A DNA stretch of 64,000 nt from Combretum micranthum (GCA_024138025.1 JAMXBD010000693.1:496001-560000); one strand, 5' to 3'. Counted from the stretch's first letter, positions 46,236 to 58,896 are shown. Notes: generated by a model from the letters alone, not told the origin. Program-made: numbers and translations.

Positions 46236-46548
46236 CCTCGTTTCCCCACACGAAGAAAAGTAGTGAAACAAATGTGACTCATGTATATGATATGCATGCT
46301 TTAATTTCAATACAATTTAACCAAGAATATTTAATTCAAGTTAGAGGTGATCAACACAATTCTCATCATATCAATACAAGAATCACAATTTAATTATCAA
46401 ACTTTCTTTCGATATTCTTAATTTATATTCAAACAATCATAATCCCATATCACATAACAATTGCTCATTTTTATCTTCTCTAAATCTCTAGTGCTTCTAT
46501 CTACAAGCACAAACAAGGAAATGTAACTTAGGAAAAGAATTAACTCAC

Positions 46549-46610
46549 TCCATATCGTTGGATCTAATCAAAGTAGTCCTCCGGATAGACGATCTCGGGT
46601 CCCTCGTCAC
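46549..46610 (-). other. Exon-like acidic mini-ORF in LTR I
   Basis: Minus strand between TTGTTTAG and GTGAGT. From 46608 it reads DEGPEIVYPEDYFD, then TAG (46566-46564). It keeps the P-x-D-Y-F-D-stop end although the rest of the LTR is very different from A, F and H. Confidence 0.6.
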
Positions 46611-49399
46611 CTAAACAAGACGAAATACCCAAATGAGTCTTTCATAAGACTTCTATTCTTGAAGTTTCTAATCTTTTCTTAAAATCGCGGTAAAAATCGT
46701 ATAAGGGAAATTCCAACTTAAAATGGCCATAACTTGCTTATTTTAACTCGGAATTTCGCATATAATATACCGTTTTCTACCTACTCAAAAAGATCTACGC
46801 ATTTCTAAGCTTATTTTCATCAAACTAGGTTGTTTGGATTCCGAAAAGATAGCGACCAGATTTGCCACGAATTTACAAAGACTTGCTTTCCTTCTTGTAA
46901 ACAAAGCTCATTTGAAAAGATAAATATTTCAAGTATTTTGTAAGCTTTTTGAAAGGTATATACATAATGTAATGATTCATAACAAATGTATGAAGTAAAT
47001 GAAGTTGTCTCAACTTATGAAAAGTAAGGTTTTAAAAGACTTAGATTTGTTGGAATGTTTACTTTGCTTTTTGAAAGATCTTGAGTTATTTTGAGATGAA
47101 CATTCCTTTTTCTAATTTAATCTCTTGTGATTACTTTAAATTCTTAAGGAGTGGTTTTATTTTCTAAACAACTTTTAAAAGTAATAAAATGATACTTTTG
47201 TTGCTTTATAATGATTTCAAAACAATTTCTAATTCTTGATGAATGATAAGTTTTCATGAAATCTTTTGTTTATTTGAAAAATCTTTTCCAAGCATGCTCT
47301 TGAATTCCTAAGAAAATCTATTTCCTACATTTATTTAAAATGAACCTTTAGTTTAAGAAGACACTTCTTCATTAAATTTTTATTGAGACAAAAGCATTAT
47401 GTTCATGCATGAATATGAACCATAATTTATGAAAATATGAAAAGAACATAATAATTTAAAAGAATAAGCATATAAAGAAATAAATCAAGTATTGGGACCT
47501 TAGCTTCATTAAGGTACCCGGGACTAAGAAAAGACTAGTCCCGAAAAGAAAAGAAGATGTTTTGACTTGATGAGGACAAGTCTAAGACTAGAATGACTAG
47601 TCTTAAAAACAACTTGAAATAAATAAATTGCATTGAAGTAAATAAATTTGCATGAAAGGTAAATAAATTGCAAGACAATGAGCTTATATGCTCTAAATAA
47701 TGTATATAACTATATACATATATTAGATAGTAATAGACATAAAGGAAATATAAAGAAACATAAAGGAACATAAAGGAATTGATATTATGAACAAAAACAA
47801 AGTATGAACCTATTGTTGCTTTCTTAACCTTCATGGTCTTAGAAAACACACACTAAGCTCATACTAAGTAGATGAACATAAAGAAATCTTGAAGGAATTC
47901 TTACCTAAAAGAAGCTAAACTAAGAAGAACTCTTTGAAGAAACTCTTGAGAGAATTTGAGAGAGATTTTATATAATAACTTTAGAGAAGAAGTAGTGTGA
48001 AAGAAGTGAAGGTATGAGGGGGTATTTATAGGAAAATGTGGGAGATAATTTGTGTTAATTAAATAATTGAAAAGTAAAACAATTAGAGGGAGAGTGAGAG
48101 GGGGCCGGCGCTACTTTTGGGGAAATGGGGGAGTGAAATTTATTTTTTTGTTATTTTGTTAATTAAAAGTAAGAAATGAAAGATGTGAAGTTGTATTGGA
48201 AATGAAAATATGTAAGAAATAGGTGTATGGTTTGTAAGAGTAGGTTGTAAGAAAAAGTAGAGATAGATGAATAGTGTAGAATAGTAGAAAATAGTGTAAT
48301 GTAAAAGTAGATATGACAATTTAATGCCGGTAGTAAGAAAATACGTGTATAAAAGCGATATCTGATATTTCTAGTTACCGAAAAATTACGAAATTGATAT
48401 TTTTGGAAATCTTACATTTTTACGAGTCTAACGGTATATTTGGAATAATTTTCCTATTCCGGGCTTCCGAACACGTTTTTCAAGAACTGTCTGATTGGGT
48501 TCGAAAGACACTCGAAATTCTTCAATCTGATATTTTTACGCAACCTATAACTATTACGAACCATTATGGCAAACTTTTCCAACTTCGTTTTCTAGGGCTA
48601 GAGAAAACGACAATGCCGGACTTAAGTGGTTACGGTAAACTAGGGTTTTGTTGACTCTGGAAATCCAGTTGACTTCCGATTAGGGTTTAGGTTTTTAATT
48701 TGGATCCAAAAATTCGGGGACTTACAAAGTCAACAAAATCAACCTTATAAGCCAATCAAACTTTGCCAACTCAATCTTACATTTATGACAATGAAAACAA
48801 CTGATAAAACAATGATAACTTGGAGGAAATTCGAATCAAATTTGGGGAAAATGCTGCAGCAAAACTCCTTCTCTTACTTTCTATATATACATATAATTAT
48901 AGCTCTTAATGAACAAACAAAAAATCACAACCTTTTCTCGAAATTTCCATATTAAAACTACTCCTAATCAATAGCCAAAACAACCTAAAAACAGAAATCA
49001 AACCACTCAAATCATCCTAGTTCGAATAAAAAGAAAAACTAGTGCGAAAAACGCTTAAAACAAGCTCGAGATAAGTTAATGTAATTCGAATGGTTTTCTT
49101 TTAAAACTAAGGATTGGAACTGACTTTTGATAATCATAGGAACATAATCAACATGAACACAAGCTTCGAATTCCATCAGATTGGCTCAACCAAGGTAAAT
49201 TTTGAAAACCCTAGTTACACTTTACTAGAATCGAAATTTAAGAATATATGCTTGTAGAAGCATTAAGAGTTGTTGTATATATATATATACAAGATATAAA
49301 AACACTTAGGAATGGTTTAGGAATGCTTTTGACGTAGAAAAATCAAGAAATATGAACTGTTTCATTGGGGAAGATGATGAATAGTGCTAACACTATCCA

Positions 49400-49620
49400 T
49401 AAGTCGGCAGTGTAAACATCCAAAGCCAGCGGCTTACAAGGGTAGGCCGGCGGTGTAAAGACGACTTACACTGAAACAGAAGTTACATAAAAATTATTTT
49501 CACATTACAAGCCAGTGCACCCGATATAAAAATCTATTTGAAACAAAAGAACACCGGCACCTAGGTTTCAACGCCGGCGGCGTTGGAGCCAGCGTACACC
49601 CACGTTTCTTCTACGGGAAG
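49400..49620. other. GC-rich block in LTR H
   Basis: Repeated words AGTCGGCAGTGTAAA, GGCCGGCGGTGTAAA and GCCGGCGGCGTTGG, in a region otherwise AT-rich. Similar vocabulary occurs at 28210-28460, 34645-34870 and 55515-55700. Confidence 0.6.
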
Positions 49621-50121
49621 CTCGTTTGATATGAACAAAATATATATACAATAAGTACTACTAAACATATATAGTATATATATATATATATATGATAATA
49701 AAGAATTTATTAAGTAGATAACTAAATACAAACATTTAGAATAAATTTATGTAATATGTGATAAGTCTTAAAATCCTAAAATTAGAGAGAAATATTAAGT
49801 GTTAATAAAAATTATAAATAATCAAATATTTGTTCTAGGTAGATAAAATAGGTAAGAATGGAAATTGAAATAAGCTAAATCTACTATTAATGTGACTTCT
49901 AAAAATGACAAAATAATATGAAATAAATTAGGAGAAATACGATGACACTAAGTAATAATAAACAAATATGATTTATTATATTGAGTCAGGTATAGAATAA
50001 CATAAAATTAGTTTTAACCACTACAAAACTTGATAAATATCAATTTATGACACTAGACAGGTATAGAAATTTAGCTATATAATCTATATTATATTGATGA
50101 ATACTTTATTCATCTCAATAG

Positions 50122-50182
50122 GTAACTTTGATACCCTAGAAGATCTTCCGGCAGATTATTACGATTAAGTCACCATGAGCAG
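50122..50182 (+). other. Exon-like acidic mini-ORF in LTR H
   Basis: 61 nt between CATCTCAATAG and GCAG/GTGAGT. From 50124 it reads NFDTLEDLPADYYD, then TAA (50166-50168). Compared with LTR A several codons change only at the third base, and the stop is TAA rather than TGA. Confidence 0.65.
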
Positions 50183-51312
50183 GTGAGTAATTCAATCATA
50201 TTATACTGTTTGTGCCTGTAAATAGCTAAACATGTAGTACAAAAACAATCAAATGAATGTTTTGTGGAAATATGTTGTGATCTAATTGTATGTGCTAATC
50301 TACCATTACAAAAGTGATAATATATTGATTTGATGTTGTGAGGTAATAGAATGATGATTGTGTGTAATATATGATCACCATGAAATTGATATAAGAACTA
50401 TTGACTTATTAAAATAATCTGGTCATGCATTGCATGTACTGCATTATTGTATATATAAATGGGTGACAGCCTGCTATGTATTAATATTTCGGTTCTTTGT
50501 TAATGCTTGGTTTTTCTAAAGTGTTAGTTCTTCCAAGGTTTTCTTTGTTCCGTTGGTTCTACAGGAACTAAGTGGTAATGAAGAATACCGCCCATGATAT
50601 CACTTTGAAATGATTAATACTTAGGGAGTTTCTAAGGATAGATACAGGAAATGATCAGTTAAAACTATTATATATTAAAGTGATAATCTTAAAACGAGAA
50701 ATCGTTGATTTTCCTGTAAACTTAGTCTCTCCTGGGCAGGTGGGTCATAAGGTAAATGTTCTTCAACCCTGAAAAGAGGCGTAAATCTTTTTCCCTGTTT
50801 GGATTCTAGATTATCCAAGCTTGTATTTGAGCATATGATTGAGTGCTTGCATTACATATGATTTGTTAATAACTTGTTTGTTTGTGTAATATGTCTGGTT
50901 ATTCACTGAGTCGTGGTTTCGCTCATACTCTAATAGTCTTTTCAAGTTTACACTTCGACCCTAGTTAGTCACTTCCAGAAACATGGCTCCGGTAAGAGCT
51001 TAGGAGCTGGAAGTCTATGGTTCTATTTGGGAATTTATGGTTATGTTTTCCTAGAATAGATTAGCTAGTGCTATTTTATCAGTTGTGAACTACAAGAAGA
51101 CTACATGGTTTATAATAGTTCTGTGATACTTTATGATTAAGATAGTAGTTATTTACTAATTTATTTCTTACATGTATTTATCATTTCTTATCAAAGCAAT
51201 TAAAAGATCCTGTTATTTTGAAAACATGTCACTCTCTGAAGGTAATCTAGTGATAGTATTCAAGTGTGACTTGTCTACTTCTACTAGAGTACCCTTGGGG
51301 CGTGACAACTAT

Positions 51313-51960
51313 ACCCTACAGTAGGGTAAGATGTCGATATAAGACTATGAAGTAGAGCTACATAGATTGATGAGGTTTCTTCCTAATCCTCTAAAAGAAA
51401 GTGAGAGGCTAAGGTCCATAGATTCATCACTGGGTTAGAACCTGAGATATAATATTAAGTTAATTTGATGGACTTAACCAACTACTCAACAGTAGTCAAC
51501 AAGGCTAAAACTGTGGTGCAAGGTTTGAATAAAATGAAGAGTCGTGAACCATAGATAGTTCAGATCTTCTTAGGGAAGAGACTAGCTTCTAGTATTCTAA
51601 CCCAGGATAGAGGTAAGAGGCCTTTCATACAGCCTTTCATATCAGTAATGCAGAATGCTAAGAAGAAATGTATGAGATGTCTTGGACCACATGAAGTAAA
51701 AGATTACAAAAGGCTAGATAATGCCTGTTTCTGATGTGGCAAGGTAGGACATAGCCATAAGGTCAGCATAGAAAGAGTCCTTCCATAAGCTTATTGCCTC
51801 AAATATGGCTAGAAAGGACATAAAGCTATTAACTACAAAGAGCTAGAAGGCAATTAGTTCCAAGAGTTTAGATGGGTAGAACTCAAGTGGTCAAGAGCAA
51901 AGAACACCAACTAAAGTGTATGCTCTCCAACACAGAGATACCTCCAGCATAAACACTATT
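51313..51960 (+). pseudogene. Gag of element C, C-terminal part with zinc knuckles
   Basis: Resumes after H. A CxRCLGPHEVKD-like knuckle lies near 51678 and CGKVGHSHKV near 51735, where the first Cys pair is spoiled by TGA, and a third knuckle with H-K-A lies near 51820. Stops replace Gln or Trp repeatedly. It is followed by the TIAGMLPVL start of the protease region. Confidence 0.75.
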
Positions 51961-53760
51961 GCAGGTATGCTCCCTGTACTCTTGCATTGTGCTTATGTTC
52001 TTCTTACACTGGTGCAAGTTTTTCATGCACAATTGATTCCTTTGTGTCTATATGATGTGTGAGTGTTGATTGTATATCTGGCTATTTGTCTATAAACATA
52101 CCTCTAGGGAGTAAATGTTATGTTGAATAGAATATGTAAGGTGTGGACATAGAAATTGAAGGAAGACATCTACTTGCTAATCTAATAGTCCTAGATATGA
52201 TAGATTTTGATATTGTCTTAGGGGTAGATTGGTTGGTGAAATATCATGCTGTCATAGATTTTCACAACCTAGTAGTAGAGTTCAACCTGCCAAATGGTGG
52301 TCAGTTTATACATAAATTGAATGTACAAAGACCACGAGTGTTACCTACATGTGAGTTGTCGGGAAGATCAGCTTTAGCAGCTATGATGTTAGAAGAAAAG
52401 CAAAAGAAAGATCTTTCTTAGATACTAATTATGTGTGAGTACACAAAGGTTTTTCTAAAAGATTTACTAAGATTATCACCAAAGAGAGAAGTGGAATTCT
52501 ATATAGATTTGATGACAGGTAATATACCTATTTCAAAGACACCATATTGCATGGCTCCTTCAGAACTTGATGAGCTCAAAGTACAGTTCAATGACTTGTT
52601 AAAGAAGAAGTTTACCAGACTTAATGTTTCACCCTAGGGAGCTCCAGTTCTGTTTATAAAGAAGAAATATGGAAGCATGAGATTATGCATAGACTACAAA
52701 GAGCTAAATCAAGTGACAATTAAGAACAAGTATTCTCTGCCTAGAATAGATGATCTATTTAACTAGCTGGCAGAAGAAAAGGTGTTTTTCAATATTGATC
52801 TAAGATCAAGATATCACCAGCTGAGAGTTAAGGCAAAGGATGTACAAAATATCTTTTAGAACCAAGTATAGACACTATGAATTGTTATCATGCCATTCAA
52901 TCTCATGGATGCACCAGCAGTTTTTATGGATTTGATGAATAGAGTCTTTAGAAAATATTTGGACTCGTTCGTAGTAGTGTTTATTGATGATGTACTAGTG
53001 TACTCCAATTTAAAAGAGGGACATGAAGAACATTTAAGATTAGTTCTAACTAAACCATAAGAAAAGTGATTCAATGCCAAGTTTTCAAAATGTGAGTTTT
53101 GGTTAGAACAATGGCTTTCTTGGGACATGTCGTTGATGATAATGGAATTTCAGTTGATCCTGAAAAAGTAAAAGCAGTTGTAGAATGGCCAAGACCTAAG
53201 AGTGTGCTAGAAATCAGGAGTTTTCTAGGAATGGCAGGATACTATAGAAGATCTGTGAAAGATTTTTCCAAGATTGTAAGCCCATTGACCAGACTGGCAC
53301 AACAAGGAGTGTAGTATGTATGGAATGAAGACTGTGAAAATAGTTTCCAACAATTGAAGGACAAACTGGTATCAGCTCCAGTGCTAGCCTTACTTGTAAG
53401 TGGTGAGGAGTATGCTATTTATAGTTATGCCTCTATACAAGGTTTGGATTGTGTGTTGATGCAAGGAGGTAGGGTGATAGAATATGCTTCTAGACAGTTG
53501 AAATCCTATGAGAAGAATTATCCAACACATGATTTGGAGTTAGTAGTAGTTGCGTATGCCTTGAAGTTATGGAGGCACTATCTTTCCAGAGAAAGATGCA
53601 GAATGTATACAGATCTTAAGAGCTTGAAGTATATTTTTAACTAGAGAGAGCTAAATATGAGACAAAGGAGATGATTGAAACTTATCAAGACTATGATGTA
53701 GATATCAGTATCACCCTGGGAAGGCAAATGTTGTAGCAAATGCCTTGAGTAGGAAAAGTT
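51961..53760 (+). pseudogene. Protease, reverse transcriptase and RNase H of element C (degenerate)
   Basis: The protease active-site segment reads YTGASFSC near 52005, with the catalytic Asp changed to Tyr. FDIVLGVDWLVKYHAVIDF follows near 52205. The RT has [20 protein letters not shown] near 52645 after TAG replaces Trp in WGAP, IDDLFN then TAG for Gln near 52763, and intact [10 protein letters not shown] near 52978. RNase H reads AIYSYASIQGLDCVL near 53412 with Asp-to-Tyr at the first catalytic position, and ends with TAG for Gln at 53643. Several small frame breaks occur (near 52855 and 53090). No activity is expected. Confidence 0.88.
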
Positions 53761-53879
53761 GAGAATCCGATAGCTTTGATTGCTTCTGAAAGGCACTTGA
53801 TGGATGATATGAGAAAATTTGAGTTGGAGATAGTAACCAAACAAGTGGGAGCAAGATTAGCAAACCTGTAAATTCAACC

Positions 53880-55335
53880 TACTCTGATTAAAAGGATCAA
53901 AGCAGTACAAGTAGATGATCCAAGTATATGTGAAATAAAGAAGAGAATGGAAATTAGTAGAGCACATAAATTTCATGTTGATGAAGAAGGTGTTATGAGA
54001 TTCAAAGGAAGATTTTGTATGCCAGAACAAGGAAAACTGAAGAAGGAATCATTGAAAGGGGTACACTACTCTAGTTATTCTATACATCCTAAAGGAAACA
54101 AGATGTATCGGGATTTGAAGAAGCTATATTGGGGTAATATCATGAAGAAGGAGATAGCAAAGTATGTTTCCAAGTGCTATATATGCTATTTAATCAATAT
54201 TGAGCACAAGAGACCGACAGGTGAATTGAAACCTTTGCCAATACCTCAATGGAAGTGAGAGCACATAACTATAGGCTTTGTTTTAGCTTTAGCCAGAACC
54301 AGAGAAAAATTGGATTTAGTATGGGTGATTGTTGACAGGCTTACCAAAGTAGCTCACTTTATACTAATCAAAACTGGGTGTAACATGGAAATGTTAGCAA
54401 AGCTATACATCAAAGAGATAGTAAGGTCACATGGAATACCAGTAACCATTGTGTCATACAGGGATACTAGATTTGTTGGAAGATTCTAGAAAAGTTTGAA
54501 TCAAGCTTTGGGTACCAAAATTGTTTTCAACATAGCCTATCATCCTTAGACAGATAGACAATCTAAAAGGATCATCCAGATCCTGGAAGACATGTTGAGA
54601 GAATGTGTTTTTGATTTCAAAGGTACTTAGGATAAGCACTTGCCCTTGATGGAGCTTGCTTACAACAACAGCTATCAAGCGTCAATTAGGATGCCTCTAT
54701 ATGAAGCTTTATATGTAAGAAGTTTAGATCACCAATCCATTGGGATGAAGTGGGTGATAGACATCTTTTGGGACCAGAATAATTAGTGCAGGATGCTGTT
54801 GACAAAGTCAAATTAATCAGACAAAGGTTGCAAGATGCCCAAAGTCATTAGAAAAGCTATGCTGACAGAAGAAGACCCTTAGAATTTCAAGTGGGAGAGC
54901 ATGTTCTAGTTAAGATATCACCAACTAAGGGCACTGTCAGATTTGGCTTAAGAGATAAGTTAAATCCTAGATACGTAGATATGTGGGACCTTATGAAATG
55001 CTAGAAAAGATAAGCAATATGGCATACAGATTAGCTTTACCGCCTAATCTGGAAAAGGTGCATAAATTTTTCCATGTATTTATGCTAAGAAAGTATGCTA
55101 AATATCTAGATGAGATAGTAGCTTTAGAACCATTGAAAATAGAGCCAAATCTATGTACGCTTGAAAATTTAGTGAAGATTGTAGACACCAAAGAAAAGCT
55201 TTTGAGAAGAAAAGTGATCAAGTATGTAAAGGTGCAGTGGACAAATTAGTCAAAACAAAAAGCTACTTGGGAATTAGAAGAAGAAATGAAGATAAAATTC
55301 CCAGAGCTTTACAATAATCCGAGTAACTTTCGAGG
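53880..55335 (+). pseudogene. Integrase and chromodomain-like tail of element C (degenerate)
   Basis: The zinc-binding start has SIHPKGNKMYRDL near 54080 and CYICYL near 54177. The core has [14 protein letters not shown] near 54320 and a decayed IVSYRDTRF near 54450, where the catalytic Asp is Tyr. TAG replaces Trp after GRF at 54487 and Gln in the HPQTDGQ motif near 54548. The tail has VGPYEMLEKI near 54980 and ends KVQWTN, TAG, SKQKATWELEEE near 55225-55290, a Tekay-like chromodomain end. TGA for Trp occurs near 54256. Confidence 0.85.
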
Positions 55336-55350
55336 ACGAAAGTTTCTTTT

Positions 55351-55363
55351 AAGAGGAGAGAGA
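55351..55363 (+). other. Polypurine tract of element C
   Basis: AAGAGGAGAGAGA directly before the 3' LTR start TGTAATATAC. Confidence 0.85.
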
Positions 55364-57411
55364 TGTAATATACAAATAAATAAGTTATAAACAAAGCTAA
55401 AAGTGTCAATTAGTATAAAATAAGAGGGTTTTATGGTCTACCCTAATTAAAGTTATTTGTTTTATCAAATGACAAAGAATTGATTGAAGAAAAAAAAATT
55501 CTTTACTATATACCGGCTATATGTCACCAGCGTATGATTTAACACTGCCAACGTACATTCTAAAATAGGAGATGTTGAGCCAGCGTTGGAAATGAAAAGT
55601 TATGATTAGAATGTTGTACATCGCCGAGCTTGAAGTCTACACTGCTGGCATACACCTGAAGAGATATGACTTAAGAATTCTAGGCCGCCAGTATTAACGT
55701 CTACAAGTGTATGTGTTTGGCAAAAGAAAATTGCACAAGTTTTCTTTATAATGATCCCTTTGTTCTTTCTCCAAAAGCTATCCTAAACCTAGAAATCCTC
55801 TCCATATTGTTTTTAGCATCCATGGGAGTCCAAAAAATCTAAATCAAAATGAGTGATCTTTCCTTTCTCTTTAGATTTCAAAGATCTATCATCATTCCTT
55901 AGGGTTTTATGTTAGATTTGAAGGAGAAATTGAAGAAAACCTTATCTTAACTTAAAGATTTGGATTTTGTTGGTCAAAAAGGATTTGAGGATTGATTATA
56001 GGTAAGTTTATATGTTTTAACCTTTATGATTATAAAGGAATGATTTTCTTATTAGATTTGGTTTGGTTTTGTTTTGAATGGGATTCTAGGGTTTAGAAGG
56101 ATTGTTGAGAAGATCTAATTTTTGGTAATCTAAAAAGATTAAGGATCGATCCTAGGTAAGTTTATATTATCTCAATCTATAGTATGTTTTTCTTGAAGAA
56201 GGAATTAGGGTTAGAAAACTTTTGGGGAAATCTTTTCCTTTAGAGATTATGTTAGATTGAAATCAAGGAGGAAGGTACGAATTTGTGTTTCCTTTTGAGG
56301 TTAGGGTTTTAGATGATATATGAGATAATTTTTATTTGATGTGTATGTTTTTGAAGTTGTTTATGTTTGTATTACTAGGTTTTGGTGAATTAGGGTTGTG
56401 TTCTAAAGGAGATTTAGTGATTTTGAGTTCTGTTTCTGAATTTTGATTTAGGTACGATCTTACAATGTTTGTTGTATGTGCTTGTAGGTTTAGATTTACT
56501 TGTTGTATATGATGTAGGTTTAGAATTCCAAATTAACCTAATTTTATCTAGCTTATTAAATTGTTTTGCTGCTTGTGATTGGTTGCAGTTAGTAAAGATC
56601 ATGTAGAGTATGGTACTAACGCTGGCAACCTGATGATCCTTATGTGGCGTTGTTCCGTGGAGTTGCATCTAGATATGATTCTAGTAGATTAGGTTTTGGC
56701 AGTATAGCCGCGAGGGTGTGGGAATTTCCTAACGCCAATATATGTATATATTATCTATTTTCTATATGTTTGTTTTCAAGGAGTCATGAGTTGCTCCAGA
56801 TTTGGAATTAGATGCATATGGTTATGAATTATGTTGTTTGCTGGCTAATCATAGATAATAAACTATGTTTGTTGTGCTTTCGAAAAAAAAATAGTTTGTT
56901 GCATTAGAAATAGTAGTATATGACATATATATTGTATGTGCATATGCATTTGTATGTGGTTTAGCATATTGGGCTTTTTGCTCATTCTTTTCATTTTTTA
57001 AGAACAGGAGAAGATCAAGTGATTTATGATCTTTCCAATTATGATGTCTTTGTGGATTATGGAAAGAACGATAATGGACCAAACTTCCCTATTGATGTTT
57101 AAGATAAATGGCTTGGATTTAGAATAAGATGAAAACTTTATCAAATTATATGTTTTTATGAGTTTAAGATTGTTTTAAAAGTTTTCCTTTTATGTTATAA
57201 GTTTGGTTATTGCTGGGTATGGTTTATACCAACAAGGTTATTTGAAAGTTTAATTTTGATAGTATCTTTAAACAGGTACCCTTTTATTTGAGAGTTTTAA
57301 AGTTTTTCATGATATGTATATTGTTTGGATTGGAGTTTCATAACCTTAGTGTGTTCTTATAAATAGAAGGACACATAACAGGTTGCAATGCCTTTACTTT
57401 AGGGCATTACA
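55364..57411 (+). repeat. 3' LTR of element C
   Basis: 2048 bp, TGTAATATAC to GGGCATTACA. Same order as the 5' LTR. The leader start ATGGGAGTCCAAAAAATC is followed by an in-frame TAA, and the donor-like GTGAGTG has become ATGAGTG near 55848. The GC-rich words at 55515-55700 are diverged from those of the 5' LTR. Confidence 0.9.
57037..57102 (+). other. Mini-ORF in 3' LTR of C
   Basis: The frame reads NYDVFVDYGKNDNGPN, then FPIDV and TAA. The acceptor AG seen in the 5' LTR is CC here. Less acidic than its partner but still open, with the F-P-x-D near the end. Confidence 0.45.
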
Positions 57412-58896
57412 CCAGCAATAGAACATCCTAAAATTAACAGCTAGTAATGAGGATTGTGAGACGGATGATTTCCCACTTTAGTAAGTTAACACATTTTGTG
57501 ATAATAGTCACCCCATGAGAAAACCACTCACATACCTCTACCTGCTCTACAATATCAATACAAAACAACAAAACTCCTCCATTATATATAACCATCATAG
57601 AGACTCTGATAAATCTCCACAGCAAACAATATGATCTCACGAGGATAATAAAACTACAGTTATCTTCAACTCTTCGTTACTCTATCAATATATCAAAATA
57701 TAATGGGCGGAATGTAGGATGATGAATGTGAAGATACATGTAATAATCATTAGAACCTAATGCAAATGGAAGTGGCTCTAAGTTAGATATATAGATATCA
57801 AGAGGCGACACTAACTTAATGTCACATTGCATAGCTCCTATAACATCTATCTCGTCCATACTTACATAATTGTATCCTCATCATCAATGTTACAATCTAC
57901 AATACCAAGAATATCCCAATGCGCCATATAGTCACCTTCTAGAATCTATTCAAAAATAGCACCACTCTCTTCTACAATCACATAACTTACCTTAGTGAGG
58001 TTCTCTAGTAAGACACTTGTCATTGTGGCCACTAGCAGTTTTGTCTTCTACACCCATTCACAAACTAAAATCAGTATTTCTTTTAACATAGTAGCCCAGA
58101 TGGCTTTATCTAAGGTTTGAAAACCTTGACAACCAACACTCTTAGCAATATCATGGTTTAAGCCCTCCAAAAATATATTAATGATACATTCAAGCATTTC
58201 ATTTAATTCACATCATCTAACAAGAGTCTTAAACACTTGGGTATATTTCCTTACTTTCACACACCCTTATTTTAGCACTAACAATTCTTATATTGCCCAT
58301 CCTAATAATAAGGTGGAAAAAGTTTATCCTTCACCACTCTTTTCATGTAGTCTCATGAGAAATTCTCTCCATACCCATCTAATACCCTTTGGATCATGAT
58401 AATTCACCACCATATTTCAGTGCATCCAATCAATTTCTTGTCAATAATTTTCTCTAAACAATAGCTAGGGTGAGGAAAGTTCCCAACGATTTAGTTTACT
58501 TGGAACTCTCAATCTAAATAATCTCCTAGAAATCCATAACCATCAAATTCAAACAACTTCTTCCTAATTTCACTTAGTACTCAATTATACTATTCATGGC
58601 TCTTGTTTGAATCCAACCACACTTCACTCAAACACTTTATTGACATTACATTGATTAACCTGAAATAAATCCTAAATTTTGTACCAATAATAGTAAACCC
58701 TAGTGTCATAAAACTTAATTTTCAATCATACAAGTAAACCATAATGTTCAATCACACTAGGTAAAACGCAGTTTTCAATCACACCATACGCAACAATCTC
58801 ACTCCAACAATATGTGATATCAATAGTCCATGATCCACATAAAAACTTAGTCATGTAGATGTACACAACAATGTAGAAACCTTGGTCTCAATTGTT
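57412..58896 (-). pseudogene. Gag-like remnant of element D
   Basis: Minus strand. A piece at about 58380-58020 reads VFKTLV, then CELNEMLECIINIFLEGLN, then TLDKAIWATMLKE. This fits the capsid core of Ty3/gypsy gag, where a short W-x-x-F-L-x-R-L segment precedes SVRKYTQVF and then a GL motif. Frame breaks and stops are frequent. The part nearest element C (57412-57870) has an open frame of unknown nature. No polymerase motifs are seen. Confidence 0.6.

Larger units (their letters stand above)
45481..48726 (-). mobile_element. Solo LTR I, nested in H
   Basis: Minus strand from TGTAAGTCCCCG (48726) to GGGCGTGACA (45481), with perfect duplication AAGTC (45476-45480 and 48727-48731). 3.25 kb, no internal domain. 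On the minus strand: a GC-rich spot with GGCCGGCGC (near 48105), TATA (CCTATAAATACC near 48025), leader ending CTTTTAG/GTAAGA near 47907, mini-ORF block 46549-46610, and a diverged GAGC-type box near 45940. It is the innermost of four levels (D, C, H, I). Confidence 0.9.
44488..51307 (+). mobile_element. Solo LTR H, split by solo LTR I
   Basis: Starts TGTAAACCTCGAAATTTTCC, resembling the start of LTR A, and ends GGGGCGTGACA. Flanked by perfect ACTAT (44483-44487 and 51308-51312). About 3.57 kb without LTR I. The second part (48732 onward) has TATA (CTATATATACAT near 48883), a leader whose donor-like site is ATAAGT instead of GTAAGT at about 49077, and a second site AACCAAG/GTAAAT at 49195. 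Then come a GC-rich block with GCCGGCGG words (49400-49620), the mini-ORF block and the GAGTCGTGGTTTCGCTCA box near 50903. It interrupts the gag of element C. Confidence 0.9.
34499..57411 (+). mobile_element. Element C: old Ty3/gypsy retrotransposon carrying four insertions
   Basis: Its LTRs are 34499-42150 (split by solo LTR G) and 55364-57411. The primer site is at 42157-42168 and the purine tract at 55351-55363. Flanking duplications CTAGC (34494-34498) and CCAGC (57412-57416) differ at one base. Taking out G, two hAT-like elements and H leaves about 9.0 kb. Gag, protease, RT, RNase H, integrase and chromodomain-like parts are all recognisable but full of stops. The two LTRs differ visibly at many sites, roughly one in eight over the first 100 bases by eye, so the insertion is old. 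Confidence 0.92.

Noticed and set aside
48394..48654. Open frame of about 86 codons in LTR I
   Set aside because: Antisense to the LTR, with no family motif and no second copy.
57677..57859. Minus-strand open frame of 60 codons inside element D
   Set aside because: Position fits D's interior, but the sequence resembles no retrotransposon protein I can recognise; left inside the D remnant rather than called as a gene.
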